Source of the DNA: Veillonella sp. AM51-8BH
GTDB lineage: Bacteria > Bacillota > Negativicutes > Veillonellales > Veillonellaceae
NCBI RefSeq assembly: GCF_003463825.1
Contig: NZ_QSDY01000020.1
Coordinates: 1-29,313, forward strand
DNA: 29,313 bases
Direction of reading: 5' to 3'
The first letter of the stretch is position 1; each line of letters begins with the position of its first letter. Below are positions 1-8,926 of this stretch, one piece after another. A program made the position numbers and the translations under genes. A model generated the notes under the pieces. It searched no databases. It saw only the letters and a program-made list of their open reading frames with translations, and had not been told where the DNA came from.

Positions 1-144
1 TTATTGTCGTACATAAGTAGCAATATAGTATTCTAAACCTAAATATACTAAAAACATATGAGAAAATTATTTTTATTGTCGTACATAAGTAGCAATATAG
101 TATTCTAAACCTAAATATACTAAAAACATATGAGAAAATTATTT
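1..144. repeat. Perfect 72-bp tandem duplication at the window edge
   Basis: Bases 1-72 are repeated exactly at 73-144. The last Lys codon and stop codon of deoB (139-144) lie inside the second copy, so the unit carries the 3' tip of deoB plus downstream intergenic DNA. The unit is AT-rich, has no ORF, and shows only weak short inverted repeats. I see no terminator for deoB in it. Because it sits exactly at the end of the window, it may be a contig-end assembly artefact, or the visible part of a longer tandem array. Confidence 0.95.
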
Positions 145-1310
145 ACTAAGTTTCTCTAAAAACGATGTTCCAATGCCCCATTGTTTTAAACCAAAGTTTT
201 CTAAAACTGTTTCCCCAATGTCTGCAAAACTTTTTCTATCGCCGAGGTCTATAGGCCCATTCATTCGTGGACTATATCCAAGAATAGGTACTAATTCACG
301 GGTATGATCTGTTCCCTTCCAGGTTGGATCATTACCATGGTCCGCAGTAATAAGCAATAAATCGTCATCATTGAGCATTGGTATTAAACCACCAAGTTGG
401 TAATCAAAATCTTCAATACCTCGTTTATAGCCTTCTACATTTCTGCGATGACCGTAAAGGCTATCAAACTCAACAAGATTAACCATCATAAGACCGTAAT
501 CAAATGTAGCCCCTAATAGATACGGAACCATATTCATACCATGGGCATTAGATTTTGTAGGATAACTTTCATCCCAACCAACATGCGCATAAATATCTCC
601 AATTTTACCGACTGCTACAGTTGGAACATCCGCATCTTGTAACTCTTGTTGTACCATTTTTTTCTCTGGCATGCGACTATAGTCATGACGGTTAGATGTG
701 CGTACAAAACTACCAAGTTCACCTACAAATGGGCGTGCGATAATACGGCCTACATAGTAATCTCCAACGCAAACCTTATCACGGGTAATTTGGCATATAC
801 GATATAGTTCATCTAAAGGAATCACATCCTCATGGGCTGCAATTTGAAATACCGAATCGGCTGACGTATATACGATAGGCTTACCTGTTTTAATATGTTC
901 AGCCCCTAAACGTTCAATAATTTCTGTACCAGATGCAACTTCATTACCTAAATAACCATAGCCCGTTTCCTTTGTGAAAGTATCCATTAATTCTTTTGGA
1001 AAACCTCGTAAAAGGTTGGGAATGGAACCGTAACAGGATGCCCCATCATCTCCCAATGACCACTTGTTGTATCTTTACCAGTGCTGAGCTCTGCCATGCG
1101 ACCAAAAGCACCTTTGATGCTTTCACCGGTATCTGCAATATCAGCAATGCGACCTAAACCGATAGATTTTAAATTAGGACAATGGATTTGACCTGCTGTT
1201 GATTCAATATGACCTAATGTATTAGAACCTTCATCACCAAATTTTGCAGCATCCACGGCATGACCAATACCAACAGAGTCCATAACTAATAGGATAATTC
1301 GTTTAAACAT
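139..1310 (-). pseudogene. deoB: Phosphopentomutase DeoB, split by a one-base frameshift
   Basis: DeoB interconverts ribose-1-P or deoxyribose-1-P with the 5-phosphates in nucleoside salvage; it is a cytosolic Mn-dependent alkaline-phosphatase-fold enzyme. The N-terminal part (987-1310) has the metal-binding start LLVMDSVGIG and the GKDTTSGHWEMMG motif. The C-terminal part (139 to about 1010) has TSADSVFQIAAHE, ITADHGNDPTW and DHTRE, all standard for the family. The reading frame breaks near 1004-1007: adding one base (GAGGT to GAGGGT or similar) restores PTFYEGFPKEL and a protein of about 390 aa, the usual DeoB length. RBS ATAGGAGG precedes ATG 1310. It lies 21 bases after the Nudix gene, probably in one operon. 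The break looks like a sequencing error, because both halves are otherwise well conserved. Confidence 0.93.
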
Positions 1311-1331
1311 ATATCCTCCTATTATGTAATA

Positions 1332-1865
1332 TTATTTGAGGTACGGCATTGCTAGCATAAGGGCTGCCAAAGATTTGCTATCCTTAATTTGCTCCGCCTT
1401 GATAGCCTCTAATAATTCAGGTAAAGTAAAATACTCAAGTTCCACATATTCGTCTGGATCCCAATTAGTTTCGCCCATAGTAAGATCTTTTGCTAAATAT
1501 AAATGTAGCACTTCATTACAGAAGCCAGGACTTGTTGCAATTGTGCCCAACGGAATCCATTGGTTCGCACGATAACCTGTTTCCTCTGCTAACTCACGTT
1601 TCGCACAGTTAAGAGGCTCTTCATTAGGATCTAATTTACCCGCTGGAATTTCAAGCAAAGGCTGTTGCAAAGCATAACGGAATTGACGTTCCATTACAAT
1701 CTTATTATCTTCAGTAACAACCACAATAGCTGTAGCACCAGGATGATGAACAACCTCACGCCATGCTTCATTACCATTTACATCAGCTATATCATAAGTA
1801 ACTTTAATTAGTTTACCATCAAATTTCATTTCGCTAGACTTTTGTATCTCTTTGCTAATTGCCAT
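1332..1865 (-). CDS. Nudix hydrolase, ADP-ribose pyrophosphatase type
   Basis: The 177-aa protein is predicted to split ADP-ribose or a related nucleoside diphosphate sugar into AMP and a sugar phosphate. The Nudix box GX5EX7REUXEEXGU is intact: GKLDPNEE followed by RELAEETGY at about residues 76-97. The preceding segment VVVTEDNKIVMERQFRYALQQPLLEIPAGK is typical of the ADPRase (NudF-like) branch. The start ATG at 1865 has a good AAGGAGG site. The gene follows the dut terminator and is followed closely by deoB, which suggests a two-gene unit for ribose/nucleotide salvage. A TGGTATCAT sequence about 40 bases upstream could be an extended -10, but this is weak. Exact substrate is not resolvable from sequence. 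Confidence 0.92.
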   Translation of the reverse strand: MAISKEIQKSSEMKFDGKLIKVTYDIADVNGNEAWREVVHHPGATAIVVVTEDNKIVMERQFRYALQQPLLEIPAGKLDPNEEPLNCAKRELAEETGYRANQWIPLGTIATSPGFCNEVLHLYLAKDLTMGETNWDPDEYVELEYFTLPELLEAIKAEQIKDSKSLAALMLAMPYLK

Positions 1866-1958
1866 AATAGCCTCCTTAATGTTTATAACTATTATGATAC
1901 CACACAGAGAAATAAATATATATAATTCATAACTTAATATAATTATAACTAAATATAA

Positions 1959-1995
1959 TTATAAAAAGCCGCCCAACATCAGTTGAGCGACTTTC
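1959..1995 (-). terminator. Intrinsic terminator after dut
   Basis: A 13-bp stem (1965-1977 with 1982-1994, two or three G-U pairs on the RNA) with a 4-base loop is followed on the minus strand by TTTTT. It lies about 30 bases past the corrected dut stop codon and separates dut from the Nudix gene. Confidence 0.85.
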
Positions 1996-2022
1996 ACCAT
2001 TCTATTCAGAATTATATGTAGT

Positions 2023-2471
2023 TTACATTGTACCAGTGCTACCGATACCACCTGTACGTACGCCTGTAGCATCGTCATCGTTAGTGATAAGGTATTTAGA
2101 GAAAATACCTTGCGCAACGCGTTCACCTTTTTCAAGGGAAACTGTTTCTTTACCATAATTGAGTAGAGCGATCATGATATGACCTCGTTATCCTCATTGT
2201 TGTAGTAATCGCTATCGATAATGCCTGTGCTATTTACAAGTGCTAGATGGCGTTTAATGGCCATGCTAGAACGAATGTGAATGGCAAGATATTCATCGTA
2301 TGCCATGAAAGCTTTAATACCTGTTGGCACTAATACTACTTGACCTGGTTCTAATGTAACAGCTTCAGCGCATTCAATATCGTAACCTGCGCTTTCTGTT
2401 GTTTTACGGGTTGGTAAATTGATATCTTGTTCTTCAAAAGCAGAAACTACTTCAAAGCCACGAATATCCAT
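2023..2471 (-). pseudogene. dut: dUTPase, trimeric type, split by a one-base frameshift
   Basis: Deoxyuridine triphosphatase turns dUTP into dUMP and pyrophosphate, keeping uracil out of DNA and feeding dTMP synthesis. The five motifs of the homotrimeric family are present in order: AGYDIECAE, RSSMAIKRH, GIIDSDYYNNEDNE, GERVAQGIF and the C-terminal TGGIGSTG. The open frame stops early after NEDNEVIS. Adding one G at 2183-2184 (GAGGT to GAGGGT) gives NEGHIMIALLNYG and continues to a stop at 2023-2025, for a protein of about 149 aa, the normal size. RBS is AGAGGTG. The start lies 10 bases after the pnp stop, so it is cotranscribed with pnp. Probably intact in the cell, with the base lost in sequencing. 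Confidence 0.93.
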
Positions 2472-2481
2472 GTAACACCTC

Positions 2482-4551
2482 TTATTTTAAACAATCTTTA
2501 CGGGACAAGTTGATACGGCCTTGTTTATCGATTTCGATAACTTTTACCATAATCTCATCGCCTACATTTACTACATCTTCTACATTTTCAACACGTTCTT
2601 TTGCGAGCTTGGAAATGTGTACAAGACCTTCTTTACCTGGTAATACCTCTACGAAAGCACCAAAGGCCATCAAACGAGTTACTTTACCAAGGTATACTTC
2701 ACCTACTTCAACCTCTTTAGTAAGGTTTTCGATGATTTGTTGAGCTTTAGCAGCACCTTCTTGGTCTACAGAAGCAATGAATACTGTACCGTCATCTTCG
2801 ATGTCAATTTTTGCACCTGTTTCATCGATGATACCACGAATTACTTTACCGCCAGAACCGATTACATCGCGAATCTTATCTGGATCAATTTTCATTGTAA
2901 TAATACGTGGAGCGTATTGAGACATTTGTTGACGTGGTTCAGAAATTGTATCAAGCATGATGCCCATAATATGCATACGGCCTTTATGAGCTTGTTCTAA
3001 TGCTTCATGAAGGATTTCACGGGACAAGCCAGAAATCTTGATATCCATTTGAATAGCAGTTACGCCCTTAGCTGTACCAGCAACCTTGAAGTCCATATCG
3101 CCAAGAGCATCTTCCATACCTTGAATATCTGTTAAGATTGTGTAGTGTTCACCTTGTGTTACAAGACCCATTGCAATACCAGCTACAGGAGCTTTAATAG
3201 GTACACCAGCATCCATCAAAGATAATGTAGAACCACATACAGATGCCATGGAGCTAGAACCATTAGATTCCAATACTTCAGATACTAGACGCAATGCATA
3301 TGGGAATTCTTCTTCGCTAGGAATTACAGGTACCAATGCACGTTCAGCCAACGCACCATGACCAATTTCACGACGACCAGGGCCACGGGAAGAACGAGTT
3401 TCCCCTACGGAGAAGGATGGGAAATTATAGTGGTGGATATAACGTTTTTCTGTTTCTAAACCAATGCCATCAATTGTTTGAGTTTCAGACAATGGTGCTA
3501 CAGTAGCAACGTTCAATACTTGAGTTTGACCACGTGTAAATAAGCCAGAACCATGTGTACGAGGTAATACACCTGTACGGCAAGAGATAGGACGTACTTC
3601 ATCAAGCTTACGGCCATCTGGACGGATTTTTTCAACAGTAATCATATGACGAACGATTTCTTTTGTCATTGCGTCAAATGCTTTATTTACATCCGCCAAG
3701 TTATCTGGATAGATTTCTTCAAAGTGAGCTAATACATCTGCACGTACTTCGCTTTCTTGTGCATCACGTTGTTGTTTATCTGCACAACGTACTGCTGCAT
3801 CAAGTTTATCATGACCATAGGCACGAACTGCATCAGCGATTTCAGCAGGCACGTCTTTGCTTTCGAATACGCGTTTTTCCTTGCCTACTTTAGCTTTCAT
3901 GTCTTCTTGGAAAGCTACAATTTTTTTGATTTCTTCATGAGCTGCCATGATAACTTCAAGAATAGTTTCTTCTGGAACCTCTTGAGCACCACCTTCAACC
4001 ATGAGGATGGCATCTTTTGTACCAGCTACAACGATATTAAGGTCTGTTGCTTCCAATTGTTCTTTTGTTGGATTAACAACAAATTCACCATTGATACGGC
4101 CCATGCGAACGCCTGCAATAGGACCATTCCAAGGAATATCAGAAATAGACAATGCTGCAGATGCACCAATCATACCACAGATTGCAGGATCACAATCTTG
4201 ATCAACGGACATAACTGTTGCTACTACGTGTACTTCATTACGTACACCTTTATCGAATAATGGACGAATAGGACGGTCAATCAAACGGCTATTCAAAATC
4301 GCAGATTCAGGTGGACGTGCTTCACGTTTAATAAAGCCACCTGGTAAACGACCAACAGCGTACATTTTTTCTTCATAGTCTACTGTAAGTGGGAAGAAAT
4401 CGATATCCTTCGCCTCTTTAGAACCTGTAGCGGTAACGAGTACACGAGTATCGCCATAACCAACCATTACAGCACCGCCAGCTTGTTTTGCAAGTTCCCC
4501 AGTCTCGATCGTAAGCGTACGACCAGCTAGGTCCATTTGGAATTGTTCCAT
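2482..4551 (-). CDS. pnp: Polyribonucleotide nucleotidyltransferase (PNPase)
   Basis: A 689-aa phosphorolytic 3'-5' exoribonuclease, a homotrimeric ring enzyme and component of RNA decay. Visible parts in order: first RNase PH domain ([30 protein letters not shown]), alpha-helical linker, second RNase PH domain ([37 protein letters not shown] holding catalytic acidic residues near the 470s), KH domain ([15 protein letters not shown]) and S1 domain ([17 protein letters not shown]). It ends soon after S1, lacking the acidic tail many homologues have, but is otherwise full length. Start ATG 4551 follows AGGAGG. It lies after rpsO, the common bacterial order, but is separated from it by two terminators and has its own extended -10 promoter candidate. 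Confidence 0.98.
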   Translation of the reverse strand: MEQFQMDLAGRTLTIETGELAKQAGGAVMVGYGDTRVLVTATGSKEAKDIDFFPLTVDYEEKMYAVGRLPGGFIKREARPPESAILNSRLIDRPIRPLFDKGVRNEVHVVATVMSVDQDCDPAICGMIGASAALSISDIPWNGPIAGVRMGRINGEFVVNPTKEQLEATDLNIVVAGTKDAILMVEGGAQEVPEETILEVIMAAHEEIKKIVAFQEDMKAKVGKEKRVFESKDVPAEIADAVRAYGHDKLDAAVRCADKQQRDAQESEVRADVLAHFEEIYPDNLADVNKAFDAMTKEIVRHMITVEKIRPDGRKLDEVRPISCRTGVLPRTHGSGLFTRGQTQVLNVATVAPLSETQTIDGIGLETEKRYIHHYNFPSFSVGETRSSRGPGRREIGHGALAERALVPVIPSEEEFPYALRLVSEVLESNGSSSMASVCGSTLSLMDAGVPIKAPVAGIAMGLVTQGEHYTILTDIQGMEDALGDMDFKVAGTAKGVTAIQMDIKISGLSREILHEALEQAHKGRMHIMGIMLDTISEPRQQMSQYAPRIITMKIDPDKIRDVIGSGGKVIRGIIDETGAKIDIEDDGTVFIASVDQEGAAKAQQIIENLTKEVEVGEVYLGKVTRLMAFGAFVEVLPGKEGLVHISKLAKERVENVEDVVNVGDEIMVKVIEIDKQGRINLSRKDCLK

Positions 4552-4624
4552 TCCTATTCCTCCTAAAAATCTTCTTATATGTATACCTTCTTATTATATA
4601 TCATCAAGAAAAAATAAGCTAATT

Positions 4625-4633
4625 ATTATAGCA
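4625..4633 (-). promoter_or_regulatory. Candidate extended -10 promoter for pnp
   Basis: The minus strand reads TGCTATAAT (a TGn extended -10 with a perfect TATAAT), starting about 12 bases after the hairpin at 4645-4676. No good -35 is seen, as is usual for extended -10 promoters. It would give a leader of about 67 bases before the pnp start codon. AT-rich context makes chance matches possible. Confidence 0.45.
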
Positions 4634-4644
4634 ATTAGCACAAT

Positions 4645-4676
4645 AAAAAGGACAGAGTTGCCGCTCTGTCCTTTTT
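4645..4676 (-). terminator. Intrinsic terminator between rpsO and pnp
   Basis: Perfect 13-bp stem (4645-4657 with 4664-4676), a 6-base loop, and runs of A on one side and T on the other, so it could work in both directions. It is upstream of pnp and downstream of the rpsO terminator. Confidence 0.85.
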
Positions 4677-4721
4677 TCGTGTTGCCACAATAGATTATCG
4701 GCATTCGTTTCCCTTTGCCTA
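4645..4721 (-). ncRNA. Candidate small RNA or terminated pnp leader
   Basis: An extended -10 (TGTTATAAT, 4727-4735) lies just downstream of the rpsO terminator. A transcript starting near 4720 would run about 76 bases and end at a perfect 13-bp hairpin with a T tract (4645-4676). In between is a short stem, GGCA at about 4715 paired with TGCC, closing a loop rich in A and G. The block contains no ORF. A separate promoter candidate for pnp follows. So this is either an independent small RNA or an attenuator leader for pnp. I do not recognise the family. Prediction from promoter and terminator only. Confidence 0.35.
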
Positions 4722-4726
4722 TCGTT

Positions 4727-4735
4727 ATTATAACA
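4727..4735 (-). promoter_or_regulatory. Extended -10 promoter before the rpsO-pnp hairpin
   Basis: The minus strand reads TGTTATAAT, a consensus TATAAT with the TGn extension. The sequence 17 bases upstream is a T run left by the rpsO terminator, a poor -35. It would drive the candidate small RNA or leader described at 4645-4721. Confidence 0.45.
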
Positions 4736-4750
4736 TAGAGAAATCAAATA

Positions 4751-4775
4751 AAAAAAGCCGTCCTATAGGACGGCT
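4751..4775 (-). terminator. Intrinsic terminator of rpsO
   Basis: The GCCGTCC/GGACGGC stem with a TATA loop (about 4756-4775) is followed on the minus strand by seven T residues. It lies 8 bases past the rpsO stop codon. Confidence 0.92.
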
Positions 4776-4782
4776 AGTTTTA

Positions 4783-5049
4783 TTATTTACGAAGACCAAG
4801 ACGTTCGATAAGGGAACGGTAACGTTCGATATCTTTACGACGAAGGTAGTCAAGCATGTTACGGCGTTGACCAACCAATTTCAACAAACCACGACGGGAA
4901 TGATGGTCTTTTTTGTGTTCTTTCAAGTGATCTGTTAAGTATTGGATGCGGCTTGTCAAAATCGCAACTTGTACTTCTGGAGAACCAGTGTCACCTTCAT
5001 GAGTAGCGTATTCTTTAATTACTGCTAATTTAGCTTCTGTAGTTAACAT
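4783..5049 (-). CDS. rpsO: Small ribosomal subunit protein S15
   Basis: The 88-aa protein is the normal length and matches S15 throughout: [41 protein letters not shown] and the C-terminal [20 protein letters not shown]15 binds 16S rRNA in the central domain early in 30S assembly. Start ATG 5049 is preceded by AGGAGGT. It has its own promoter (5146-5174) and terminator, so it is monocistronic here, although next to pnp as in many bacteria. Confidence 0.99.
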   Translation of the reverse strand: MLTTEAKLAVIKEYATHEGDTGSPEVQVAILTSRIQYLTDHLKEHKKDHHSRRGLLKLVGQRRNMLDYLRRKDIERYRSLIERLGLRK

Positions 5050-5145
5050 TAATGTTACCTCCTAAAAAATAAATAATCCCGATAAGCTTAAGTAACCGTT
5101 GGAGATTCGAATACTTCGCTTACGATATGTCTTACGACCTTATTT

Positions 5146-5174
5146 AGTATACAGTATGTTCCGTAACTTGTAAA
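5146..5174 (-). promoter_or_regulatory. Promoter of rpsO
   Basis: On the minus strand TTTACA (5169-5174), a 17-base spacer and TATACT (5146-5151) form a near-consensus housekeeping promoter. The predicted start is near 5139, about 90 bases upstream of the start codon, leaving room for a leader that could bind S15 for autoregulation. That role is not demonstrated by the sequence. Confidence 0.7.
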
Positions 5175-5186
5175 GATATGTCATAA

Positions 5187-5210
5187 ATAAAAGAGGGCCA
5201 CAGCCCTCTT
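5187..5210 (-). terminator. Terminator of the ABC importer operon
   Basis: An 8-bp stem (AAGAGGGC with GCCCTCTT, 5191-5198 and 5203-5210) with a 4-base loop is followed by TTATTTAT on the minus strand, just past the ATPase stop codon at 5214. Confidence 0.85.
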
Positions 5211-5213
5211 CTA

Positions 5214-6010
5214 TTATTTTGCACCAAGCATCATACGGTCACTTAATGCACCTTCACCAGCTACTTCAAATTTTTGTAATAAATCAGCAACTGTTAATTT
5301 TTTCTTTTCTTCTCCTTTTACATCATAAATAATGCGACCAGCATCCATCATGATGAGGCGATTACCAAAGCGCAATGCATCACGCATATTATGAGTAATC
5401 ATAAGAGTTGTTAAGTTATGTTCTGACACGAGTTTATCTGTTAATTGCAAAACATTTTCTGCCGTCTTAGGGTCAAGAGCCGCTGTATGTTCGTCTAGTA
5501 ATAAAAGGTCTGGACGAAGCATAGTAGCCATCAATAATGTAATAGATTGGCGTTGACCACCAGATAATAAGCCATACGAGCAGACAAACGGTCTTCAAGG
5601 CCTAAACCTAATAATGCAAGGCGTTCTTTAAAGAATGCTTGTTCACTATCTTTGAAAGCCCATTTAAGACCTAAGTTTTTACCACGGCGCATAGCAAGGA
5701 TCAAGTTTTCCTCAATTTGCATATTACCGGCCGTACCAACCATAGGGTCTTGGAATACACGGCCAATGTATTTAGCACGTTTGTATTCTGGCATTTTTGT
5801 GACATCAATATCATTAATAGTAATGGAGCCTTCATCAACTGGGAACACACCAGCGATGGAGTTTAGCAACGTACTTTTACCAGCACCATTACCACCAATT
5901 ACAGTACAGAAATCGCCTTCTTCTAATCGAAGCTCAATACCTTGAAGAGCAGTTTTTTCATTGATTGTGCCCTTAAAGAAGGTTTTTACCATATTTTTTA
6001 CTTCTAACAT
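5214..6010 (-). pseudogene. ABC importer ATPase, split by a one-base frameshift
   Basis: ATP-binding subunit powering import with the permease and binding proteins encoded just before it. The first part (from ATG 6010) has Walker A GGNGAGKSTLL and the Q loop FQDP. The second part has Walker B LLLLDEHTAALDP and the H-loop MITHN. The frame breaks in the ABC signature: as given it reads ARMAYYLVV, but adding one G at 5572-5573 (ATGGC to ATGGGC) yields ARMGLLSGGQRQSITLLMATM with an intact LSGGQ. The corrected protein is about 265 aa, normal for this class. The start is 10 bases after the permease stop. Loss of function is doubtful, because everything else in the operon is intact. Confidence 0.93.
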
Positions 6011-6020
6011 AGTGTCCTCC

Positions 6021-6893
6021 TTAACGAGCCAACCATTTTGCTTTCAATGTAGGCAAGGAAAGCGCGATGGCAACAAGAATAGCAGTGAATAATTTCAAAT
6101 CGTTTGGTGGCATCCCCATATAGAGTACAGCCGCAATAACGATACGATATACGATAGAACCAAGTACTACAGCGATGAGGCTACGTACAAAGGATTTTGT
6201 ACCAAATACTACCTCACCGATAATTACGGAAGCCAAACCGATTACAATAGTACCAATACCCATACCTACGTCGGCAAAGCCTTGGAATTGGCCAATCAAT
6301 GCACCAGACATACCAACAAAACCGTTGGAAATCAAAAGGCCAAGAACGATCATGTTGTCTGTGTTTACGCCTTGGGCACGAATCATTTGAGGATTAACAC
6401 CTGTTGCACGTAATGCTGTACCAATTTCTGTACCGAAGAACCAGAATAGTAATAAGCAAACTACAACAGCTACGATGATACCTACGATAGCTGCAGACCA
6501 CATATTTGCTGTATGAAGTACACTACCGATAATTGTATAAATTGTATCCATACGAAGCAAAGATACGTTAGCTTTACCCATAATATGAAGATTAATGGAG
6601 TATAAAGCAATCATTGTTAAGATACCAGCTAGCAATGCAGGGATCTTCAATTTAGTATGAATCCAGCCTGTTACAGCACCTGCGGCCATACCGCCAATGC
6701 CGGCAATCAAAATAGATAGGATTGGGTTCATACCACTTGTAATTAAAATTGCAGAAATGGCCGCCCCCATTGGAAACGTACCTTCTACGGTTAAGTCAGC
6801 CACATCTAATACACGGAAGGTGATGAAAACACCAACCGCTAACAAAGACCATAAAAGGCCAGTTGTTATGGTGCCTACCACTAAATCTAACAT
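6021..6893 (-). CDS. ABC importer permease (BPD_transp_2-like)
   Basis: A 290-aa very hydrophobic protein with eight or so membrane segments and glycine-rich loops, typical of the branched-chain/sugar type permease family that pairs with ABC_sub_bind lipoproteins. Recognisable parts are DLTVEGTFPMGAA near residue 35 and GTEIGTALRATGVNPQMIRAQGVNTD around residues 155-180, the region expected to contact the ATPase. Start ATG 6893 has AGGAG six bases upstream; the TTG one codon earlier is less likely. The family in Firmicutes includes the tryptophan or tyrosine TrpXYZ-type transporters, but I see no T-box or other sign of the substrate here. Confidence 0.92.
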   Translation of the reverse strand: MLDLVVGTITTGLLWSLLAVGVFITFRVLDVADLTVEGTFPMGAAISAILITSGMNPILSILIAGIGGMAAGAVTGWIHTKLKIPALLAGILTMIALYSINLHIMGKANVSLLRMDTIYTIIGSVLHTANMWSAAIVGIIVAVVVCLLLFWFFGTEIGTALRATGVNPQMIRAQGVNTDNMIVLGLLISNGFVGMSGALIGQFQGFADVGMGIGTIVIGLASVIIGEVVFGTKSFVRSLIAVVLGSIVYRIVIAAVLYMGMPPNDLKLFTAILVAIALSLPTLKAKWLAR

Positions 6894-6907
6894 CAAAATC
6901 TCCTCTA

Positions 6908-7885
6908 TTATTTCATATCTTTACGAAGTGCTTCAGGAATTGTAATACCTAATTTTTTAGCACGTTCTTCATTCACAGTTAACTTAATATCTTTTTGTGT
7001 TTCAATAGCTAAATCAGAAATTTTAGCTTCACCAGAAAGCACTTTTGCCGCCATTAAACCAGTTTGATAGCCTAATTTATAGTAGTCAACAGAATATGTT
7101 GCCACACCACCAGTCATTGTCATACCTTCATCGGCAGCAAATACTGGGATTTTAGCAGCATCCGTAATTTGAGCTAAGTTAGCCATAGCAGATGCTAATA
7201 CATTATCAGTTGGTGTATAAATAGCTTGTACATCTTGGTTCACAAGATTTGTAGCCGCTTGTTGGATATCATTTACGTTAGATACAGTTGCTTCTACAAC
7301 TGTGATACCTTTAGTAGCTGCATAGGCTTTCATTTTTTCAACTTGCAGTTGGGAGTTGATTTCAGAAGATGTGTAAATAGCACCAATGCGTTTTACATTT
7401 GGTACTAACGCAATAATAAGATCAACCTCTTTTTCTACAGGTGTCATATCAGATGTACCAGATACATTACCACCTGGATGTTCGTTAGATTGAACAAGTT
7501 TTGCTGTAACGTAGTCTGTAATAGCAGTACCCATGATAGGAATATCATGAGATGCGTTTGCCATAGTTTGTGCAGCTGGCGTTGCAATGGCTAATACTAA
7601 ATCCTTTTTATCAGATACAAAACGTTGAGCAATACTATTTAAATTAGATTGGTCAGCTTGAGCATTTTGTTGGTCTAATTTGATGTTTTCCCCATCTTTA
7701 TAACCTTTAGATGCAAGACCATCAACAAAGCCTTTATTAGCGGCATCAAGGGATGGATGTTCTACCAATTGAATAACGCCGATTTTCTTTTGATCATTAG
7801 TTGCTGTGTTGGAACCGCAACCAGCTACCATTGCCATAATAGAGATAGCACTAAGTGCTACTGCAATACCTTTTTTCCAATTCAT
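6908..7885 (-). CDS. ABC substrate-binding lipoprotein, second copy
   Basis: A 325-aa extracytoplasmic binding protein of the ABC_sub_bind (PF04392) type. It starts with a lipoprotein signal peptide: MNWKK, a hydrophobic stretch, then lipobox MVAGC with the modified Cys near residue 23. The mature part has the family features VEHPSLDAANKGF, AQRFVSDKKDLVLAIATPAAQ, TSSEINSQ and DYYKLGYQTG. It is clearly a paralogue of the neighbouring gene at 7910-8887, well over half identical by eye, so the pair arose by tandem duplication. It starts 24 bases after that gene's stop and ends 14 bases before the permease start. The two copies may bind different ligands for one shared permease. Ligand unknown. 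Confidence 0.93.
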   Translation of the reverse strand: MNWKKGIAVALSAISIMAMVAGCGSNTATNDQKKIGVIQLVEHPSLDAANKGFVDGLASKGYKDGENIKLDQQNAQADQSNLNSIAQRFVSDKKDLVLAIATPAAQTMANASHDIPIMGTAITDYVTAKLVQSNEHPGGNVSGTSDMTPVEKEVDLIIALVPNVKRIGAIYTSSEINSQLQVEKMKAYAATKGITVVEATVSNVNDIQQAATNLVNQDVQAIYTPTDNVLASAMANLAQITDAAKIPVFAADEGMTMTGGVATYSVDYYKLGYQTGLMAAKVLSGEAKISDLAIETQKDIKLTVNEERAKKLGITIPEALRKDMK

Positions 7886-7909
7886 ATGTAACTCCTTACC
7901 AGTTCTGTA

Positions 7910-8887
7910 TTAAATCATAGTTGCTTTGTTCATCAACTCTTCTGGTAATGTGATGCCCAATTTTTGTAATTTATCTTTACTTACAACTAATTTAAATTCT
8001 TTTTGCATTTCAATAGGCATATCTTCAACTTTAGCTTCACCAGTTAAAATTTTAGCTGCCATTAAACCTGTTTGGTATCCAAGTTTGTAGTAATCTACGG
8101 ACAAGGACATAACAGCACCACCTTTTACGTGGTTATCTTCGCCGCCAAACACAGGAATTTTTGCTGGGTCGGTAATCGCTACAAGATTGCTCATCGCAGA
8201 AGCTACTACATTATCTGTTGGCACATAAATTGCGTCTACACGTTGAGACACAAGATTTTGTGCTGCTTGTTGAATATCGTTTACGTTAGAAACGGTAACT
8301 TCTTCAACCTTAACACCTTTTGTAGCTGCGTAAGCTTTCATTTTCTCAACTTGTATTTGAGAGTTTACTTCACTAGAGCTATAAATAGTACCAATTGTCT
8401 TAGCATTTGGTAATACTTGTAAAATTAAATCAACTTGTTGTTCTACTGGGTTCATATCAGATGTACCAGATACATTACCACCTGGTTTTTCATTAGATTT
8501 AACAAGTTTAGCTGCTTCATAATCAGTGATAGCAGTACCCAAGATTGGAATATCGTGAGTTGCATTCGCCATAGATTGAGCTGCCGGTGTAGCAATCGCT
8601 AAGATTAAGTTTTTACGATCAGATACAAAACGCTGTGCAATACTATTCAAATTAGATTGATCAGCTTGTGCATTTTGTTGGTCAAAGGTAATTTTATCTG
8701 CCAAGCCTTTTTCTTTTAAAGCATCAACAAAACCTTTGTTTGCAGCATCAAGTGCAGGATGTTCTACCAGTTGTACTACACCAACCTTGTATTCACCATT
8801 AGATGTTGTTCCATTGGAGCCACAGCCTGTAAATGCCATCAATGCTGCCGCCGTGAGCGCTAGGGCAATACCTTTTTTTAAATTCAT
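7910..8887 (-). CDS. ABC substrate-binding lipoprotein, first copy
   Basis: First gene of the importer operon, 325 aa. Lipoprotein signal MNLKKGIALALTAAALMAFTGC with Cys 22 as the probable lipid attachment site. The body matches its downstream paralogue: VEHPALDAANKGF, DQQNAQADQSNLNSIAQRF, AIATPAAQSMA, YSSSEVNSQ, VPTDNVVASA and SVDYYKLGYQTGLMAAK. It differs most at the signal peptide, in the segment around GGEDNHVKGGAVMS, and at the C-terminus, where ligand or partner contacts could differ. Its promoter is a good TTGATG-17-TATAAT pair with an overlapping palindrome, so the operon is probably regulated. RBS is AAGGAAA. Substrate cannot be told from sequence; amino acids are the usual suggestion for this family. 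Confidence 0.93.
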   Translation of the reverse strand: MNLKKGIALALTAAALMAFTGCGSNGTTSNGEYKVGVVQLVEHPALDAANKGFVDALKEKGLADKITFDQQNAQADQSNLNSIAQRFVSDRKNLILAIATPAAQSMANATHDIPILGTAITDYEAAKLVKSNEKPGGNVSGTSDMNPVEQQVDLILQVLPNAKTIGTIYSSSEVNSQIQVEKMKAYAATKGVKVEEVTVSNVNDIQQAAQNLVSQRVDAIYVPTDNVVASAMSNLVAITDPAKIPVFGGEDNHVKGGAVMSLSVDYYKLGYQTGLMAAKILTGEAKVEDMPIEMQKEFKLVVSKDKLQKLGITLPEELMNKATMI

Positions 8888-8926
8888 GGGGATTTCCTTC
8901 CTATCTGCAATGACTATAATACATCT

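Noticed and set aside
1..144. CRISPR array or insertion-sequence end
   Set aside because: Two directly abutting 72-bp units without spacers or terminal inverted repeats do not fit either.
1004..1012. Programmed ribosomal frameshifting in deoB, dut, the ATPase or apeB
   Set aside because: No standard slippery heptamer with a following stem or Shine-Dalgarno stimulator is seen at any of the sites, and none of these families is known to use it.
3757..4260. A 167-aa plus-strand open frame
   Set aside because: It lies wholly antisense to pnp, has biased Cys/His/Phe composition and no ribosome binding site; a shadow of the real gene.
4677..4721. Faint resemblance of the rpsO-pnp block to a c-di-GMP-I riboswitch (GGCAAA ... 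ACGAA ... GCC)
   Set aside because: The first internal hairpin is missing, the conserved spacing is off, and no second domain can be drawn. Not enough to call.
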